Source: Nocardioides gilvus (GTDB taxonomy: Bacteria; Actinomycetota; Actinomycetes; Propionibacteriales; Nocardioidaceae). Taken from it: a stretch of DNA of 64,000 nt. A program made the translations under genes and the position numbers. The stretch lies in contig NZ_QHKY01000001.1 in assembly GCF_003194605.1 (NCBI RefSeq), positions 682,001-746,000 of the forward strand, read 5' to 3'. Below, one piece after another: positions 40,154 to 49,348 of the stretch; within the stretch, counting starts at the first letter, position 1, and every line of letters begins with the position of its first letter. Under the pieces are notes generated by a model that saw nothing but the letters and a program-made list of their open reading frames with translations, did not search any database and had not been told where the DNA came from.

Positions 40154-41038
40154 TCAGGCGTCCGGCTGGATCCCTGCAAACAGGTCGTCCTCGGGCAGGG
40201 TGCTCTCGACGTGGCTCACGACGAGCTCGAAGTCCTCGGTCGGCCAGACGTCCTCCTGGATCTCCCTGGGGATCGCGAACCAGAAGCCGTCGGGGTCGAT
40301 CTGGGTGGCGTGGGCCAGGAGCGCCTGGTCGCGGACGCCGAAGAACTCCGAGCAGGGCACCTTCGTCGTCACCCGGGCGTCCCACGACGGGTCCCGCTTC
40401 CAGGAGTCGAGGCGTTCGCCGTACGGGGACTCGAGCCCGTGATCCAGCATGGCCTGGTGCAGCGCCTCGATCTTGTGCCAGTTGAAGGCGTGGTGGTAGT
40501 AGAGCTTCGCGGCCTGCCACGGCTCGCCGGCGTCGGGATACTGCTCCGGGTCGGCGGCCGCGTGGAAGGCGTGGACCCCCACCTTGTGGCACATGATGTG
40601 GTCCGGGTGCGGGTAGCCCCCGTTCTCGTCGTACGTGGTCACCACGTGCGGCTTGAACGCCCGGATGAGCGCGACGAGCGGCGCCGCGGCCTCGGCGACG
40701 TCCATCAGGCCGAAGCAGCCCTCGGGCAGCGGCGGCTTCGGGTCACCGTCGGGCCACCCGGAGTCGACGAAACCGAGCCAGTCCTGGCGTACGCCCAGGA
40801 TGTCGCGCGCCCGCTCCATCTCCTGGCGCCGGATCTCGGTGATGTTGGAGGCGATGTCGGGGCGGTCCATCTTCGGGTTGAGGATCGAGCCGCGCTCACC
40901 CCCGGTGCAGGTCACGACGTGGACGTCGACCCCCTCGGCGACATACATCGCCGTGGAGGCTGCGCCCTTGCTCGACTCGTCGTCGGGATGGGCATGGACG
41001 TGCATGAGGCGGAAACCTGCACGGGGAGCTGCGGACAT
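40154..41038 (-). CDS. mca: Mycothiol conjugate amidase
   Basis: A 294-residue Mca, a zinc LmbE-fold amidase that cleaves mycothiol S-conjugates, releasing mercapturic acids for export. The metal motifs HPDD (17-20) and HPDH (near 147) are present, with GERGSILNPKMDRPD and YYHHAFNWHKI typical of Mca as opposed to MshB. Mycothiol is confined to actinobacteria, so this gene helps place the organism. TAGAAT (41046-41051, minus strand) stands 7 nt before the ATG. It is divergent from DUF4307 and greA, as in many actinobacteria. Confidence 0.94.
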   Translation of the reverse strand: MSAAPRAGFRLMHVHAHPDDESSKGAASTAMYVAEGVDVHVVTCTGGERGSILNPKMDRPDIASNITEIRRQEMERARDILGVRQDWLGFVDSGWPDGDPKPPLPEGCFGLMDVAEAAAPLVALIRAFKPHVVTTYDENGGYPHPDHIMCHKVGVHAFHAAADPEQYPDAGEPWQAAKLYYHHAFNWHKIEALHQAMLDHGLESPYGERLDSWKRDPSWDARVTTKVPCSEFFGVRDQALLAHATQIDPDGFWFAIPREIQEDVWPTEDFELVVSHVESTLPEDDLFAGIQPDA

Positions 41039-41127
41039 GCTCGCGATTCTAGGCAGACAGGACCGACAACGCCTCTCCAGTGCCCTCCGGACTCCCGCGA
41101 CCTTGGCGCGGATGGCAGGCTGATCCC

Positions 41128-41523
41128 GTGACCACCTCGGCAGAGCTTGCAGACCGTTACGGCGCTCCCTCCCCCGTCCGCCGTCGGATCGCCATCGCCC
41201 TCACCGTCCTGCTCGCGGTCGTCTTCCTCGCCTGGCTCGCCTGGGCCGCCTTCTTCCATGGTGACCCCGAGGCCGAGTCCGGGATCGTGGGTTATGAGGT
41301 CACCGGCGAGCACGCCGTGGACGTGCGGATGGACGTACGGCTCGACGGCGTCGACGAGGCAGAGTGCCTGGTCCGGGCCCTCTCGGTCGACAAGTCGATC
41401 GTCGGCGAACTGCCCTTCACCGCCACCGAGGGCAGGCACGAGGTCACCGTGCGCACCGAGCGCAAGGCGACCAGCGCGGAGGTCGTCGGCTGTCGCGCTG
41501 AGGGTCAGTCGCGCTATCGGTGA
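41128..41523 (+). CDS. DUF4307 membrane protein
   Basis: A 131-residue protein starting at GTG, with one membrane helix (about 21-42) and a C-terminal domain outside (GIVGYEVTGEHAVDVRMDVR, then a Cys-containing core ECLVRALSVDKSIVGELPF). It matches actinobacterial DUF4307 proteins, whose genes normally lie between mca and greA. Two cysteines in the exported domain may form a disulfide. Function is unknown. Confidence 0.82.
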   Translation: MTTSAELADRYGAPSPVRRRIAIALTVLLAVVFLAWLAWAAFFHGDPEAESGIVGYEVTGEHAVDVRMDVRLDGVDEAECLVRALSVDKSIVGELPFTATEGRHEVTVRTERKATSAEVVGCRAEGQSRYR

Positions 41524-41568
41524 GCCGCACTGGGCGAGCATTGCTACAGTGGGAACACATCTGACACA

Positions 41569-41628
41569 CCCGCAGGGCTCTCAGGGAAGATCGCGCCGCT
41601 CAGTGCGTGACGAGCCCCGTGGGTTTTT
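41569..41628 (+). terminator. U-tracted hairpin immediately upstream of greA
   Basis: CCCGCAGGGCT (41569-41579) pairs with AGCCCCGTGGG (41613-41623) with one G-U and one A-C pair, followed by TTTTTGCTTTT. It is the clearest intrinsic terminator in the window and ends only 25 nt before the greA ATG. A TACAGT hexamer (41545-41550) upstream could start a short leader, so it may attenuate greA as well as end the DUF4307 transcript. Confidence 0.7.
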
Positions 41629-41652
41629 GCTTTTGTCCACAGGAGTACACCC

Positions 41653-42147
41653 ATGACCCAGTCGACCGCAGGCACCATCTGGCTGACCCAGGAGGCCTAC
41701 GACAAGTTGCAGGCCGAGCTCGAGGACCTCAAGGGCCCCAAGCGCCAGGAAACCATTGACGCGATCAGCGCCGCACGAGACGAGGGCGACCTCAAGGAGA
41801 ACAGCGGCTACCACGCCGCCCGCGACGAGCAGGGCAAGCAGGAGGCCCGGATCCGTCAGCTCGAGGACATGCTGCGGCGTGCCGAGGTCGGCGAGACGCC
41901 GGCCGATGACGGCATCGTCGAGCCCGGCATGGAGGTGACGGTGAAGTTCATCGACTTCGGAGACGAGGAGACCTTCCTCTTCGGCGCCCGCGAGATCGAG
42001 GAGGAGGGCCTGACGGTCTACTCACCGCAGTCCGCCCTCGGCACCGCGATCAGCGGCCACAAGGTGGGCGAGCAGGTCTCCTACGAGGCCCCCAACGGCA
42101 AGGCGATCACGATCGAGATCCTCAAGGCGAAGCCCTTCACCGGCTGA
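41653..42147 (+). CDS. greA: Transcription elongation factor GreA
   Basis: A 164-residue GreA that rescues backtracked RNA polymerase by stimulating transcript cleavage. The N-terminal coiled coil (residues about 10-80) carries the tip acidic residues in ARDEGDLKENSGYHAARDEQ. The C-terminal FKBP-like domain ends with SYEAPNGKAITIEILKAKPF. An ACAGGAG stretch lies upstream of the ATG. The gene is preceded by a terminator-like hairpin and followed by a terminator. Confidence 0.95.
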   Translation: MTQSTAGTIWLTQEAYDKLQAELEDLKGPKRQETIDAISAARDEGDLKENSGYHAARDEQGKQEARIRQLEDMLRRAEVGETPADDGIVEPGMEVTVKFIDFGDEETFLFGAREIEEEGLTVYSPQSALGTAISGHKVGEQVSYEAPNGKAITIEILKAKPFTG

Positions 42148-42175
42148 CGCACCTCGCCCAGCACCACCTTCGCCG

Positions 42176-42206
42176 CAACCGGCTCCGGTCCACCCGGGGC
42201 CGGTTG
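42176..42206. terminator. Terminator between greA and ilvA
   Basis: CAACCGGC (42176-42183) pairs with GCCGGTTG (42199-42206) around a 15-nt, GC-rich loop. It lies between converging genes. Confidence 0.7.
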
Positions 42207-42234
42207 TGTCGTTGTGCGCCGTGTCCCCCGGGCC

Positions 42235-43464
42235 CTACTCGATGATTCGGTAACCCCGCTCGCGCAGCAGCGCGGCGACCTCACGGGCGTGGGGCACCCC
42301 TCGGGTCTCCAACTGGATGCGGACCTCGACCTCGTCGATCGCCAGGGTCGGCGACGTCCGCTCGTGGGCGACCTCCAGCACGTTGCCGCCGGTCTCGCTG
42401 ACGTCGGCCAGCAGTGCGGCCAGTCCGCCGGGGCGGTCCTTGATGCAGACCCGTAGGTAGAGGTAGCGACCGGCCGCGGCGAGCCCGTGCCGAATCACCT
42501 TGCCGAGCAGCAACGGATCGATGTTGCCGCCCGAGAGCACCGCCACGGCGGGGGTCTCGAACCGCGACGGATCGTCCAGCAGTGCCGCGACGGCTGCTGC
42601 CCCGGCCGGTTCGACGACCATCTTGGCCCGCTCCACCAACGACAGCAGAGCCCCCGAGAGGGACTCCTCGCTGACGGTGACGACCTCGTCGACGAGGTCG
42701 CGCACCATCGCGAAGGTGATCTCGCCGGGCCGGCCGACGGCGATGCCGTCCGCCATGGTCGCCATTGCCTCGAGCGCCCGGGGCTGCCCGGCGGCGAGCG
42801 AGTCCGGGAAGGCCGCGGCACCGCTGGCCTGGACGCCGATGACACGTACGTCGGGTCGGGCTGCCTTCACTGCCAGTGCGATGCCGGCCAACAGGCCCCC
42901 GCCTCCGGTGGGCACCAGGACGGTCCGCACGTCGGGCACCTGGTCGAGGATCTCCAGGCCGCAGGTCGCCTGACCGGCCACGATGTCGGGATGGTCGAAG
43001 GGGTGGATCAAGGTCGCGCCGGTCTCGTCGGCGAAGGCGTTGGCCGCCGCCAGAGCGTCCTCCAGGTGGGCGCCGGAGAAGACCACGTCGGCGCCGTAGC
43101 CACGGGTGGCCTTCTCCTTGGGGATCGGGGCCCCCTCGGGCATGAAGACGGTGGCAGCGATGCCCAGTCGCTGGGCGGCGAGCGCCACGCCCTGGGCGTG
43201 GTTGCCGGCCGAGGCGGCCACCACGCCGCCGGCCCGCTCGGCCTCCGTGAGCCCTGCGACGCGGACGTAGGCGCCGCGCGCCTTGAAGGAGCCGGTGCGC
43301 TGGAGGTTCTCGCACTTCAGGCTGACCGGTCCCCCGACGACGTCGGAGAGCCACCGCGAGGTCTCCATGGGCGTACGCACGGCAACGCCTTCCAGCAGGC
43401 GGGCTGCGGCGTGCACGTCAGCGATCGTCGGCACGCCCGGTGTGGGCTGTCCGGGTCCACTCAC
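42235..43464 (-). CDS. ilvA: Threonine ammonia-lyase (one ACT domain)
   Basis: A 409-residue PLP enzyme converting threonine to 2-oxobutyrate, the first step to isoleucine. The PLP lysine is K61 in RTGSFKARGA. VVAASAGNHAQGVA, VPTGGGGLLAGIA and VVEPAGAAAVAALL are canonical. The C-terminal 80 residues are a single ACT domain (YLYLRVCIKDRPGGLAALLA), as in the short TdcB/IlvA forms; this suggests regulation by a small ligand but not necessarily isoleucine. The GTG start overlaps the stop of the upstream AI-2E gene. Confidence 0.92.
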   Translation of the reverse strand: MSGPGQPTPGVPTIADVHAAARLLEGVAVRTPMETSRWLSDVVGGPVSLKCENLQRTGSFKARGAYVRVAGLTEAERAGGVVAASAGNHAQGVALAAQRLGIAATVFMPEGAPIPKEKATRGYGADVVFSGAHLEDALAAANAFADETGATLIHPFDHPDIVAGQATCGLEILDQVPDVRTVLVPTGGGGLLAGIALAVKAARPDVRVIGVQASGAAAFPDSLAAGQPRALEAMATMADGIAVGRPGEITFAMVRDLVDEVVTVSEESLSGALLSLVERAKMVVEPAGAAAVAALLDDPSRFETPAVAVLSGGNIDPLLLGKVIRHGLAAAGRYLYLRVCIKDRPGGLAALLADVSETGGNVLEVAHERTSPTLAIDEVEVRIQLETRGVPHAREVAALLRERGYRIIE

Positions 43465-44816
43465 CGGGAACTCCTCTCGGTCTCGACGGACTCCACCTGT
43501 TCATCGTCGGCATCAGCCTCCGCCTCGGTCTGGTCGACCTCCGCGAGGTTCGCCTGACCGGCCAGGTGCAGCACGACCGCGTTGACCGCCGCCACCAACG
43601 GCACCGCGATCAGAGCGCCGGCGACGCCCGCCAGGAGGAGACCGCAACCGATGGCGGCGAGCACCCCCAGGGGATGGATCGCGACGAAGCGGCCCATCAG
43701 GAACGGTTGCAGGATGTTGCCCTCGATCTGCTGGACGACGATGACCCCGAGCAGCATGAAGAGGGCGGTGAGTGGCCCCTGGTCGACGAGCGCCACCAGC
43801 ACGGCGACACCGCCGGCGAGGGTGGCGCCGATCAACGGGACGAAGGCGCCGAGGAAGACCAGCACCCCGATCGCGAGGATGAAGGGGAGCCCGAGAAAGG
43901 CCGCCACCGCCATGACGCCGACCGCGTCCACGAAGGCGACCACCACCGTGGCCCGGACGAACTGGGTCAGCGAGACCCAGGCGACCCGTCCCGAGGAGTC
44001 GACGTACTCGCGAGCGGCACGCGGCGAGAGCCGGACCATCCACGCCCAGATCCGGGAGCCGTCGGCGAGGAAGAAGTACATCGCGAAGAGAACGATGAAG
44101 AAGCCGGCGGTCACGTGCCCCACGGCCGTTCCGATGTCGGTGACCTGGCCGAGGGCGTCAGACTTCGACCATTCCGTGATCGCCTCCTGCACCTGGGCGA
44201 TGTAGTCGTTGATCTGGCTGTCACTGGCGTTCAGCGGCCCGTCGCGCAGCCAGGCGCGGATCTTGTCGAGGCCTTCCACCACCTGGCCGGCCAGGTCGTT
44301 CGCCCCGTTGATCACCTGCTGACCTGCGAAGGTGAGCAGCACCCCGACGAGGCTGAAGGTGAAGACCACACTGAAGAGCGAACTGATGCTCTGGCTGATC
44401 CCGATCCGGACACCGAGTCGGACCAACGGGCTGACCAGGGCCGCCAGCAACAGGGCGATGGCGAGCGGCAGGGTGACCACCGAGAAGCGCGCCACCGTCG
44501 TGACGATCACGTAGCCGGCGACCGCGATGACCAGGAAGCGCCACGACCAGGCCGCGGCCAGGTCGAGCCCCCAGGGCACCTGGGCGCGCGAGAAGTTCGA
44601 GACTCCGGGGGCCACGGGGCGGGCCACCTCGTCGCTGCGGCGTTCGGCACGCAGACGGTCCCACTGCTGGGAGAGTTGTTGCGTCAGCCGTCCGCTGAGT
44701 CTGGCTCCCGCAGGTCCGGGTGGCTGTTCCTCCCGCGAGGCCGCGTCGTGCGTCCCGGGACTGGCCGCGGTGGTGGCACCCTCGTCGGTCCGACCGACCT
44801 GTTCGTCGTTGGTCAC
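43461..44816 (-). CDS. AI-2E-family (PerM-like) transporter
   Basis: A 451-residue membrane protein of the AI-2E exporter/PerM family, with about eight helices: two pairs at roughly 85-125 and 145-170, a long exported loop (about 170-235), then helices at 235-400 including FLGAFVPLIGATLAGGVAVL and GNILQPFLMGRFVAIHPLGV. N- and C-termini are long and acidic. Family members move varied compounds, and autoinducer-2 is not a safe prediction here. It overlaps ilvA by 4 nt, so expression is coupled. Confidence 0.87.
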   Translation of the reverse strand: MTNDEQVGRTDEGATTAASPGTHDAASREEQPPGPAGARLSGRLTQQLSQQWDRLRAERRSDEVARPVAPGVSNFSRAQVPWGLDLAAAWSWRFLVIAVAGYVIVTTVARFSVVTLPLAIALLLAALVSPLVRLGVRIGISQSISSLFSVVFTFSLVGVLLTFAGQQVINGANDLAGQVVEGLDKIRAWLRDGPLNASDSQINDYIAQVQEAITEWSKSDALGQVTDIGTAVGHVTAGFFIVLFAMYFFLADGSRIWAWMVRLSPRAAREYVDSSGRVAWVSLTQFVRATVVVAFVDAVGVMAVAAFLGLPFILAIGVLVFLGAFVPLIGATLAGGVAVLVALVDQGPLTALFMLLGVIVVQQIEGNILQPFLMGRFVAIHPLGVLAAIGCGLLLAGVAGALIAVPLVAAVNAVVLHLAGQANLAEVDQTEAEADADDEQVESVETERSSR

Positions 44817-44881
44817 CCGCTCAGGTTAAGCGACATCGCAACCCGGGGCCCGGGGCGAACTGCGGTCAGCCCAGAGGAAGC

Positions 44882-46042
44882 TCAGCTGAGCGCGCGGTCC
44901 AGGTCTGCGATCAGGTCCTCGACGGTCTCGATGCCGACCGAGAGGCGGATCAGGTCCGCGGAGACCTCGAGGTCGGTGCCGGCGACGCTGGCGTGGGTCA
45001 TCCGGCCCGGATGTTCGATCAGCGACTCCACGCCGCCGAGCGACTCGCCCAGCGTGAACACTTCGGCCTTGGCACAGACGTCCAGCGCGGCCTGCTCGCC
45101 GGCCTTGACCCGGAAGGAGATGATCCCGCCGAAGCGCTTCATCTGCCTCTTCGCGACCTCGTGGCCGGGGTGGGTGGACAGGCCCGGGTAGATGACCTCT
45201 TCGACCGCCGGGTGGCCGGCGAGGAACTCGACGATCTTCTCGGCGTTGTCGCAGTGACGCTCCATGCGTACGGCCAGGGTCTTGAGACCACGGTGGGTCA
45301 GGAAACAGTCGAAGGGGCCGGGCACGGCGCCGATCGAGTTCTGGTGGAAGGCGATCTTGTCGGCCAGGTCCAGGTCGCGGACGACCAGCGCGCCGCCGAT
45401 GACGTCGGAGTGACCACCGACGTACTTCGTCGTCGAGTGCACGACGACGTCGGCACCCAGCGTCAACGGCTGCTGCAGGTAGGGCGAGGCGAAGGTGTTG
45501 TCGACGACGAGCAGCGCGCCGGCCTCGTGGGCGACGGCGGCGAGCGCCTCGATGTCGGCGATGTTGAGCATCGGGTTGGTCGGGGTCTCGACCCAGACCA
45601 GCTTCGTACGCCCCGGCTGGACAGCGGCCCGGACGGCCTCGACGTCGGAGAGCACGGCGGGAGTGTGGTCCAGACCCCAGGCCTTCTCCACCTTGTCGAA
45701 GAGGCGGTAGGTGCCGCCGTACGCGTCGTTGGGCAGCACCACGTGGTCACCCGGACGGCAGAGCGCGCGGACCAGGGTGTCCTCGGCGGCCAGGCCGGAG
45801 GCGAAGGCGAAACCGCGCTCCCCGGACTCCACGGAGGCCAGCGCACCTTCCAGGGCCGTACGCGTCGGGTTGGCCGAGCGGCTGTACTCGTAGCCGCCGC
45901 GCATCCCGCCGACGCCGTCCTGCTTGTAGGTGCTGGTGGCGTAGATCGGCGGGATCACCGCACCGGTCATCTCGTCCGGCTCGTAGCCGGCGTGGATGGC
46001 CTTGGTCTCGAACCCGGACTTGTCCCACTGCTGGTTGCTCAC
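44882..46042 (-). CDS. metB: Cystathionine gamma-synthase
   Basis: A 386-residue PLP enzyme of the Cys/Met metabolism family. The PLP lysine is K206 in HSTTKYVGGHSD. YEYSRSANPTRTALE, GLAAEDTLVRAL and VETPTNPMLNIADI fit gamma-synthases, which join a homoserine ester with cysteine; cystathionine gamma-lyase activity cannot be excluded from sequence. A cystathionine beta-synthase gene lies 12 kb away. TAAGGT (46049-46054, minus strand) stands 6 nt before the GTG. Confidence 0.9.
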   Translation of the reverse strand: MSNQQWDKSGFETKAIHAGYEPDEMTGAVIPPIYATSTYKQDGVGGMRGGYEYSRSANPTRTALEGALASVESGERGFAFASGLAAEDTLVRALCRPGDHVVLPNDAYGGTYRLFDKVEKAWGLDHTPAVLSDVEAVRAAVQPGRTKLVWVETPTNPMLNIADIEALAAVAHEAGALLVVDNTFASPYLQQPLTLGADVVVHSTTKYVGGHSDVIGGALVVRDLDLADKIAFHQNSIGAVPGPFDCFLTHRGLKTLAVRMERHCDNAEKIVEFLAGHPAVEEVIYPGLSTHPGHEVAKRQMKRFGGIISFRVKAGEQAALDVCAKAEVFTLGESLGGVESLIEHPGRMTHASVAGTDLEVSADLIRLSVGIETVEDLIADLDRALS

Positions 46043-46132
46043 GCCCTGACCTTACCCGGGCTCGGGAAGAGGATGAGGGGCCACGGTGTTGACTGACACG
46101 TACCTCTCCCCCACCAGCGTTTGGAGCCCACC

Positions 46133-46777
46133 GTGTTGTTCGGCCGCCCCAAGACCGCCCTGCCCACCCCCGACCAGGCCCTGCCCGGTCGTCCCGAGCG
46201 CTCCTTCACGCTCGGCGAGCACCTGGTGCTCGGCACCCCCGTCCTCAGCCAGGAGATCCCAGCCGGTCACGAGGTCGCCATCTTCGGCCTCGGCTGCTTC
46301 TGGGGCGCGGAGGAGTTCTACTGGCAGCTCGACGGCGTCTGGTCGACGTCGGTCGGATACGCCGGTGGCGTAACGCCCCACCCGACGTACGAGGAGGTGT
46401 GCTCGGGTCGGACCGGCCACACCGAGGCCGTACGCATCGTCTTCGACCCCGACGTCGTCTCCTTCGCCGACCTGGTCAAGAAGTTCTTCGAGATCCACGA
46501 CCCGACCCAGGGCATGCGCCAGGGCAACGACGTCGGCACGCAGTACCGCTCGGCGATCTACTTCACGACGCCGGAGCAGGAGGCCACCGCGCGCGAGTTG
46601 ACCGCGATCTACGGCCAGGAGCTCGAACGGCGAAGCCTCGGCACGATCACCACCGAGATCGAGCCCGCGCCGACGTACTACTACGCCGAGGACCAGCACC
46701 AGCAGTACCTCGCGAAGAACCCCAACGGCTACCGCTGCCACGCCAACACGGGTGTGGTCTTCCCGGCAGACGCCTGA
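46133..46777 (+). CDS. msrA: Peptide-methionine (S)-S-oxide reductase
   Basis: A 214-residue MsrA that repairs oxidised methionine (S-epimer). The catalytic Cys55 lies in [30 protein letters not shown] and [20 protein letters not shown] are canonical, and the C-terminal resolving cysteine is in YRCHANTGV. The GTG at 46133 follows GGAG (46123-46126). An N-terminal extension of about 45 residues before the catalytic domain is usual in this group. Confidence 0.94.
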   Translation: MLFGRPKTALPTPDQALPGRPERSFTLGEHLVLGTPVLSQEIPAGHEVAIFGLGCFWGAEEFYWQLDGVWSTSVGYAGGVTPHPTYEEVCSGRTGHTEAVRIVFDPDVVSFADLVKKFFEIHDPTQGMRQGNDVGTQYRSAIYFTTPEQEATARELTAIYGQELERRSLGTITTEIEPAPTYYYAEDQHQQYLAKNPNGYRCHANTGVVFPADA

Positions 46778-46783
46778 GGCCCG

Positions 46784-48169
46784 TCACTCGAGGACGGCGT
46801 CCACCCCGGTGAGCTTCGCTCCGAGCCGTACCCGGATTCGTTCCGCACCCTTGATATCGAGGGTGCCCGGGTGGAAGTACTCGGTGAAGACGCCCCCGGT
46901 ATGGATGCCGTATCCGACCCGAGCCGGGCCGGGGTTGACGCCGCGGACGGTCCACCTACCGTCGGCACCGGTGAGCGCGGTGGGCGCGCACGCGGAGTCC
47001 GGGCTGTTCACCGAGACCTGAATCCCCTCCACCGAGCGGCCCTTCGCTCGCGTCACCCGTCCCGAAACCGAGGCGACGGCATCGGTGGTCATGTCCTTGA
47101 CCAGCGTGTCACCGGCGACCACCCGCACCTCGATCTCGAACGAGTACCCGCAGGAGTCGATCTCGACGTCCCAGGTCCCGCTCGGCAGTTCCTTGCGGTA
47201 ACGCCCTGAGGCGTCGGTCCGCGTGGTGACGGCGATGGAGGGGGCTGGGGGGAACCGCGAGTCGACGACACGCCAGCCGCCGTGGAAGGTGATCTCATGA
47301 TCAGCGATCGGCATCCCGGTCGAGGTCGTCAGACTCCCGGTGACCACGGCGGGCTCGGGGACGGTGACGTCGACTCCAGCGATGCTCTGGCCGGCCTCCA
47401 GCTCCACGACGGCTGCACGTCGCGCCGACGTGGCGGCGGGGGCATAGACCTCACCACTGCCCGAGGCCTTGACGAGCACCCGGTAGTCGCCGGCCGGCAG
47501 GTGGTCGAATCCATAAGGGCCCGACCGTCCCTCGGCACTGCGCACCTCCAGCCACGGATAAGGCCGCTCCGGCGTGGGGGTGACGCGCTGCTCCAGGACC
47601 ACGGAGTACGTCTGTCCCGGCGACACCTGCACGCGCCCGCCGATGCTCGCCTCCGGGGTCACCTCGATGTCCAGACGGGTCGGGACGTCCACGCCGACGT
47701 CCACACTCTCGCCGCCTCCCACGGCCGCCGCACTCGGGTGCCAGGCGAGCGCCCAGGGCCCCTTCTTCGAGCCGACGGCCACCCGGTGCGCTCCGACCGG
47801 CAGGTCAGCGAAGCGGTAGCGGCCCTCGGCGTCGGTCCTGGCGCTGCGGACCGGACCTGGCGCCAGCCATCCCAGCCTGAGCGTCACCCCCTCGAACGGC
47901 TCGCTGGCGGCCTGGACCTTCACCCCGGCGGCAGGACGGCCGGCCGAGTCCCGCACGCGCCCGTGCAGGACACCGACAGCAACAGGTTCAGGCTCGGATG
48001 TCGGCTCGGGCTCGGGCGTCAGCGTGACGGTCGACGGCTCGGGGGCGTCGTATACGGAAGCAGAGTCACCGGCGCGGTCGGGCTGGACCAGCACGATCAC
48101 CCCGATGACGACGCCCAACAACCCCAGGCCCAGCAACAACTCCGCGTACTCGCGCAGGATCTTCAGCAT
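46784..48169 (-). CDS. Membrane-anchored protein with carboxypeptidase-regulatory-like repeats, paralogue 1
   Basis: A 461-residue protein with one N-terminal membrane anchor (about 9-30), a Pro/Glu-rich spacer (about 40-65) and about four beta-sandwich repeats of the CarboxypepD_reg/Cna-B-like type. The repeats start GVLHGRVRDSAGRPAAGVKV, ASIGGRVQVSPG, AVVTGSLTTSTGMPIADHEI and ASVSGRVTRAKGRSVEGIQV. There is no LPXTG sorting signal and no peptidase domain. It is the last of three paralogues; its start overlaps the preceding gene by 7 nt. Adhesion or scaffolding outside the cell is inferred. Confidence 0.75.
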   Translation of the reverse strand: MLKILREYAELLLGLGLLGVVIGVIVLVQPDRAGDSASVYDAPEPSTVTLTPEPEPTSEPEPVAVGVLHGRVRDSAGRPAAGVKVQAASEPFEGVTLRLGWLAPGPVRSARTDAEGRYRFADLPVGAHRVAVGSKKGPWALAWHPSAAAVGGGESVDVGVDVPTRLDIEVTPEASIGGRVQVSPGQTYSVVLEQRVTPTPERPYPWLEVRSAEGRSGPYGFDHLPAGDYRVLVKASGSGEVYAPAATSARRAAVVELEAGQSIAGVDVTVPEPAVVTGSLTTSTGMPIADHEITFHGGWRVVDSRFPPAPSIAVTTRTDASGRYRKELPSGTWDVEIDSCGYSFEIEVRVVAGDTLVKDMTTDAVASVSGRVTRAKGRSVEGIQVSVNSPDSACAPTALTGADGRWTVRGVNPGPARVGYGIHTGGVFTEYFHPGTLDIKGAERIRVRLGAKLTGVDAVLE

Positions 48170-49179
48170 GAGAGGTCCTCCGTCGAGAAGGAGCGAGCCA
48201 ACGACGTGGCACGGGCCCGCACCCTGACCTGAGGCAACTGGGTGGCACCGCAGCCCTTGACCTCGGTGGCCACCACCCACGGGCCCGGCCCGAGCTCGAC
48301 CCGGTAGCGGCCTCGACCGTCGGTGGTGACGGACTCGGTGTGGGTCAAGGTGGGTCCCCACCCGTTGAAGAACGAAACGGTCGTCCCGGAGGCTCCCGCC
48401 CCCTGGGGTGTGGTCAGTCGCCCGGTGACCACGGCAGGGGCAGGCACCTCCACATCGACGTCGTCGATGGTTTCGGCCTCCCCGAGGCGGACCACCCGGG
48501 CCTGCTCCTCGCGCTGGACCCGCGGGGCGTACGCCCGGGTGCCGATCGTCGTGTGGACGCCGACCGCGTACTCCCCCTCGGGCAGCCCTGCGAATTCGTA
48601 CCGCCCGTCCTTGACCGGGGCCTCGCGGCGCGACCACTGCGGGTCGTCGCGACGAAGGAGCACGGCGGTCGCCGGATGTGCTGACGGCACCGTGACCTGA
48701 CCGGACAGAGTGGCACCGGGACGCAGGGTGGCGTCCAACCGGATGACTTCACCGACCTCGAGGGGTGGTTGCTCGCCGGCCTCGGAGTCGGCGCCGGTCA
48801 ACCACCGGGTGGCCCATCTGCTGCTGGCCGGCTCGGCGACGACCGCGAGCGCGCCTGGCGTCACCCGCAGTTGGTAGCAGCCGTCGGCGTCGGTGCGGTC
48901 ACTCCACTCCGGCGACGTTGCTCCCCGCAGGGAAGGCACCGATTGCGTGGCGCGCACCTCGGTTCCCTCGACGGGATCGCCCTTCGGGTCGCTGAGCTGT
49001 CCGTGCACGACTGCACCCAGGGCAGGCTCCCCTGCTGTACGTGTCTCCGTGGGGGCGCACGGCTCCTCCTGCCACCAGGCCGAGCCATGGCTGGCCTGGA
49101 CGCCCACGAGCAACGCGCCCGCACCGATCACGGTGCCGCCCGTGCCTGCTGCGAGCCATGCAAATCCCCGTCGCCCCAT
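48163..49179 (-). CDS. Membrane-anchored beta-sandwich repeat protein, paralogue 2
   Basis: A 338-residue protein with an N-terminal anchor or signal sequence (about 6-29) and about three CarboxypepD_reg-like repeats beginning AVVHGQLSDPKGDPVEGTEV, ATLSGQVTVPSAHPATAVLL and AVVTGRLTTPQGAGASGTTV. The SFFNGWGPTLT segment parallels ITFHGGWRVVD in paralogue 1, showing common ancestry. It ends 7 nt inside paralogue 1. Function is unknown. Confidence 0.73.
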   Translation of the reverse strand: MGRRGFAWLAAGTGGTVIGAGALLVGVQASHGSAWWQEEPCAPTETRTAGEPALGAVVHGQLSDPKGDPVEGTEVRATQSVPSLRGATSPEWSDRTDADGCYQLRVTPGALAVVAEPASSRWATRWLTGADSEAGEQPPLEVGEVIRLDATLRPGATLSGQVTVPSAHPATAVLLRRDDPQWSRREAPVKDGRYEFAGLPEGEYAVGVHTTIGTRAYAPRVQREEQARVVRLGEAETIDDVDVEVPAPAVVTGRLTTPQGAGASGTTVSFFNGWGPTLTHTESVTTDGRGRYRVELGPGPWVVATEVKGCGATQLPQVRVRARATSLARSFSTEDLSC

Positions 49180-49348
49180 GAAGGCAGTGTGACCTACACC
49201 ACGGAGAACGGTAGGACGTCTCGCGAATTCGCCGAACGGTGCGAGTCGTCAACGCCTGCACAGTTTCACGTCGCTGGCCGCCGAGGTCCGTCCTCGCACA
49301 GCGCGGCACCAAGCGACTTGACGGTCACGCGACCTGGGCGAACCGTCA

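Noticed and set aside
43440..45191. A 583-codon plus-strand frame across ilvA, the AI-2E gene and metB
   Set aside because: It lies antisense to three convincing genes and its product is compositionally biased (Asp/His/Arg/Gln). No domain is visible.
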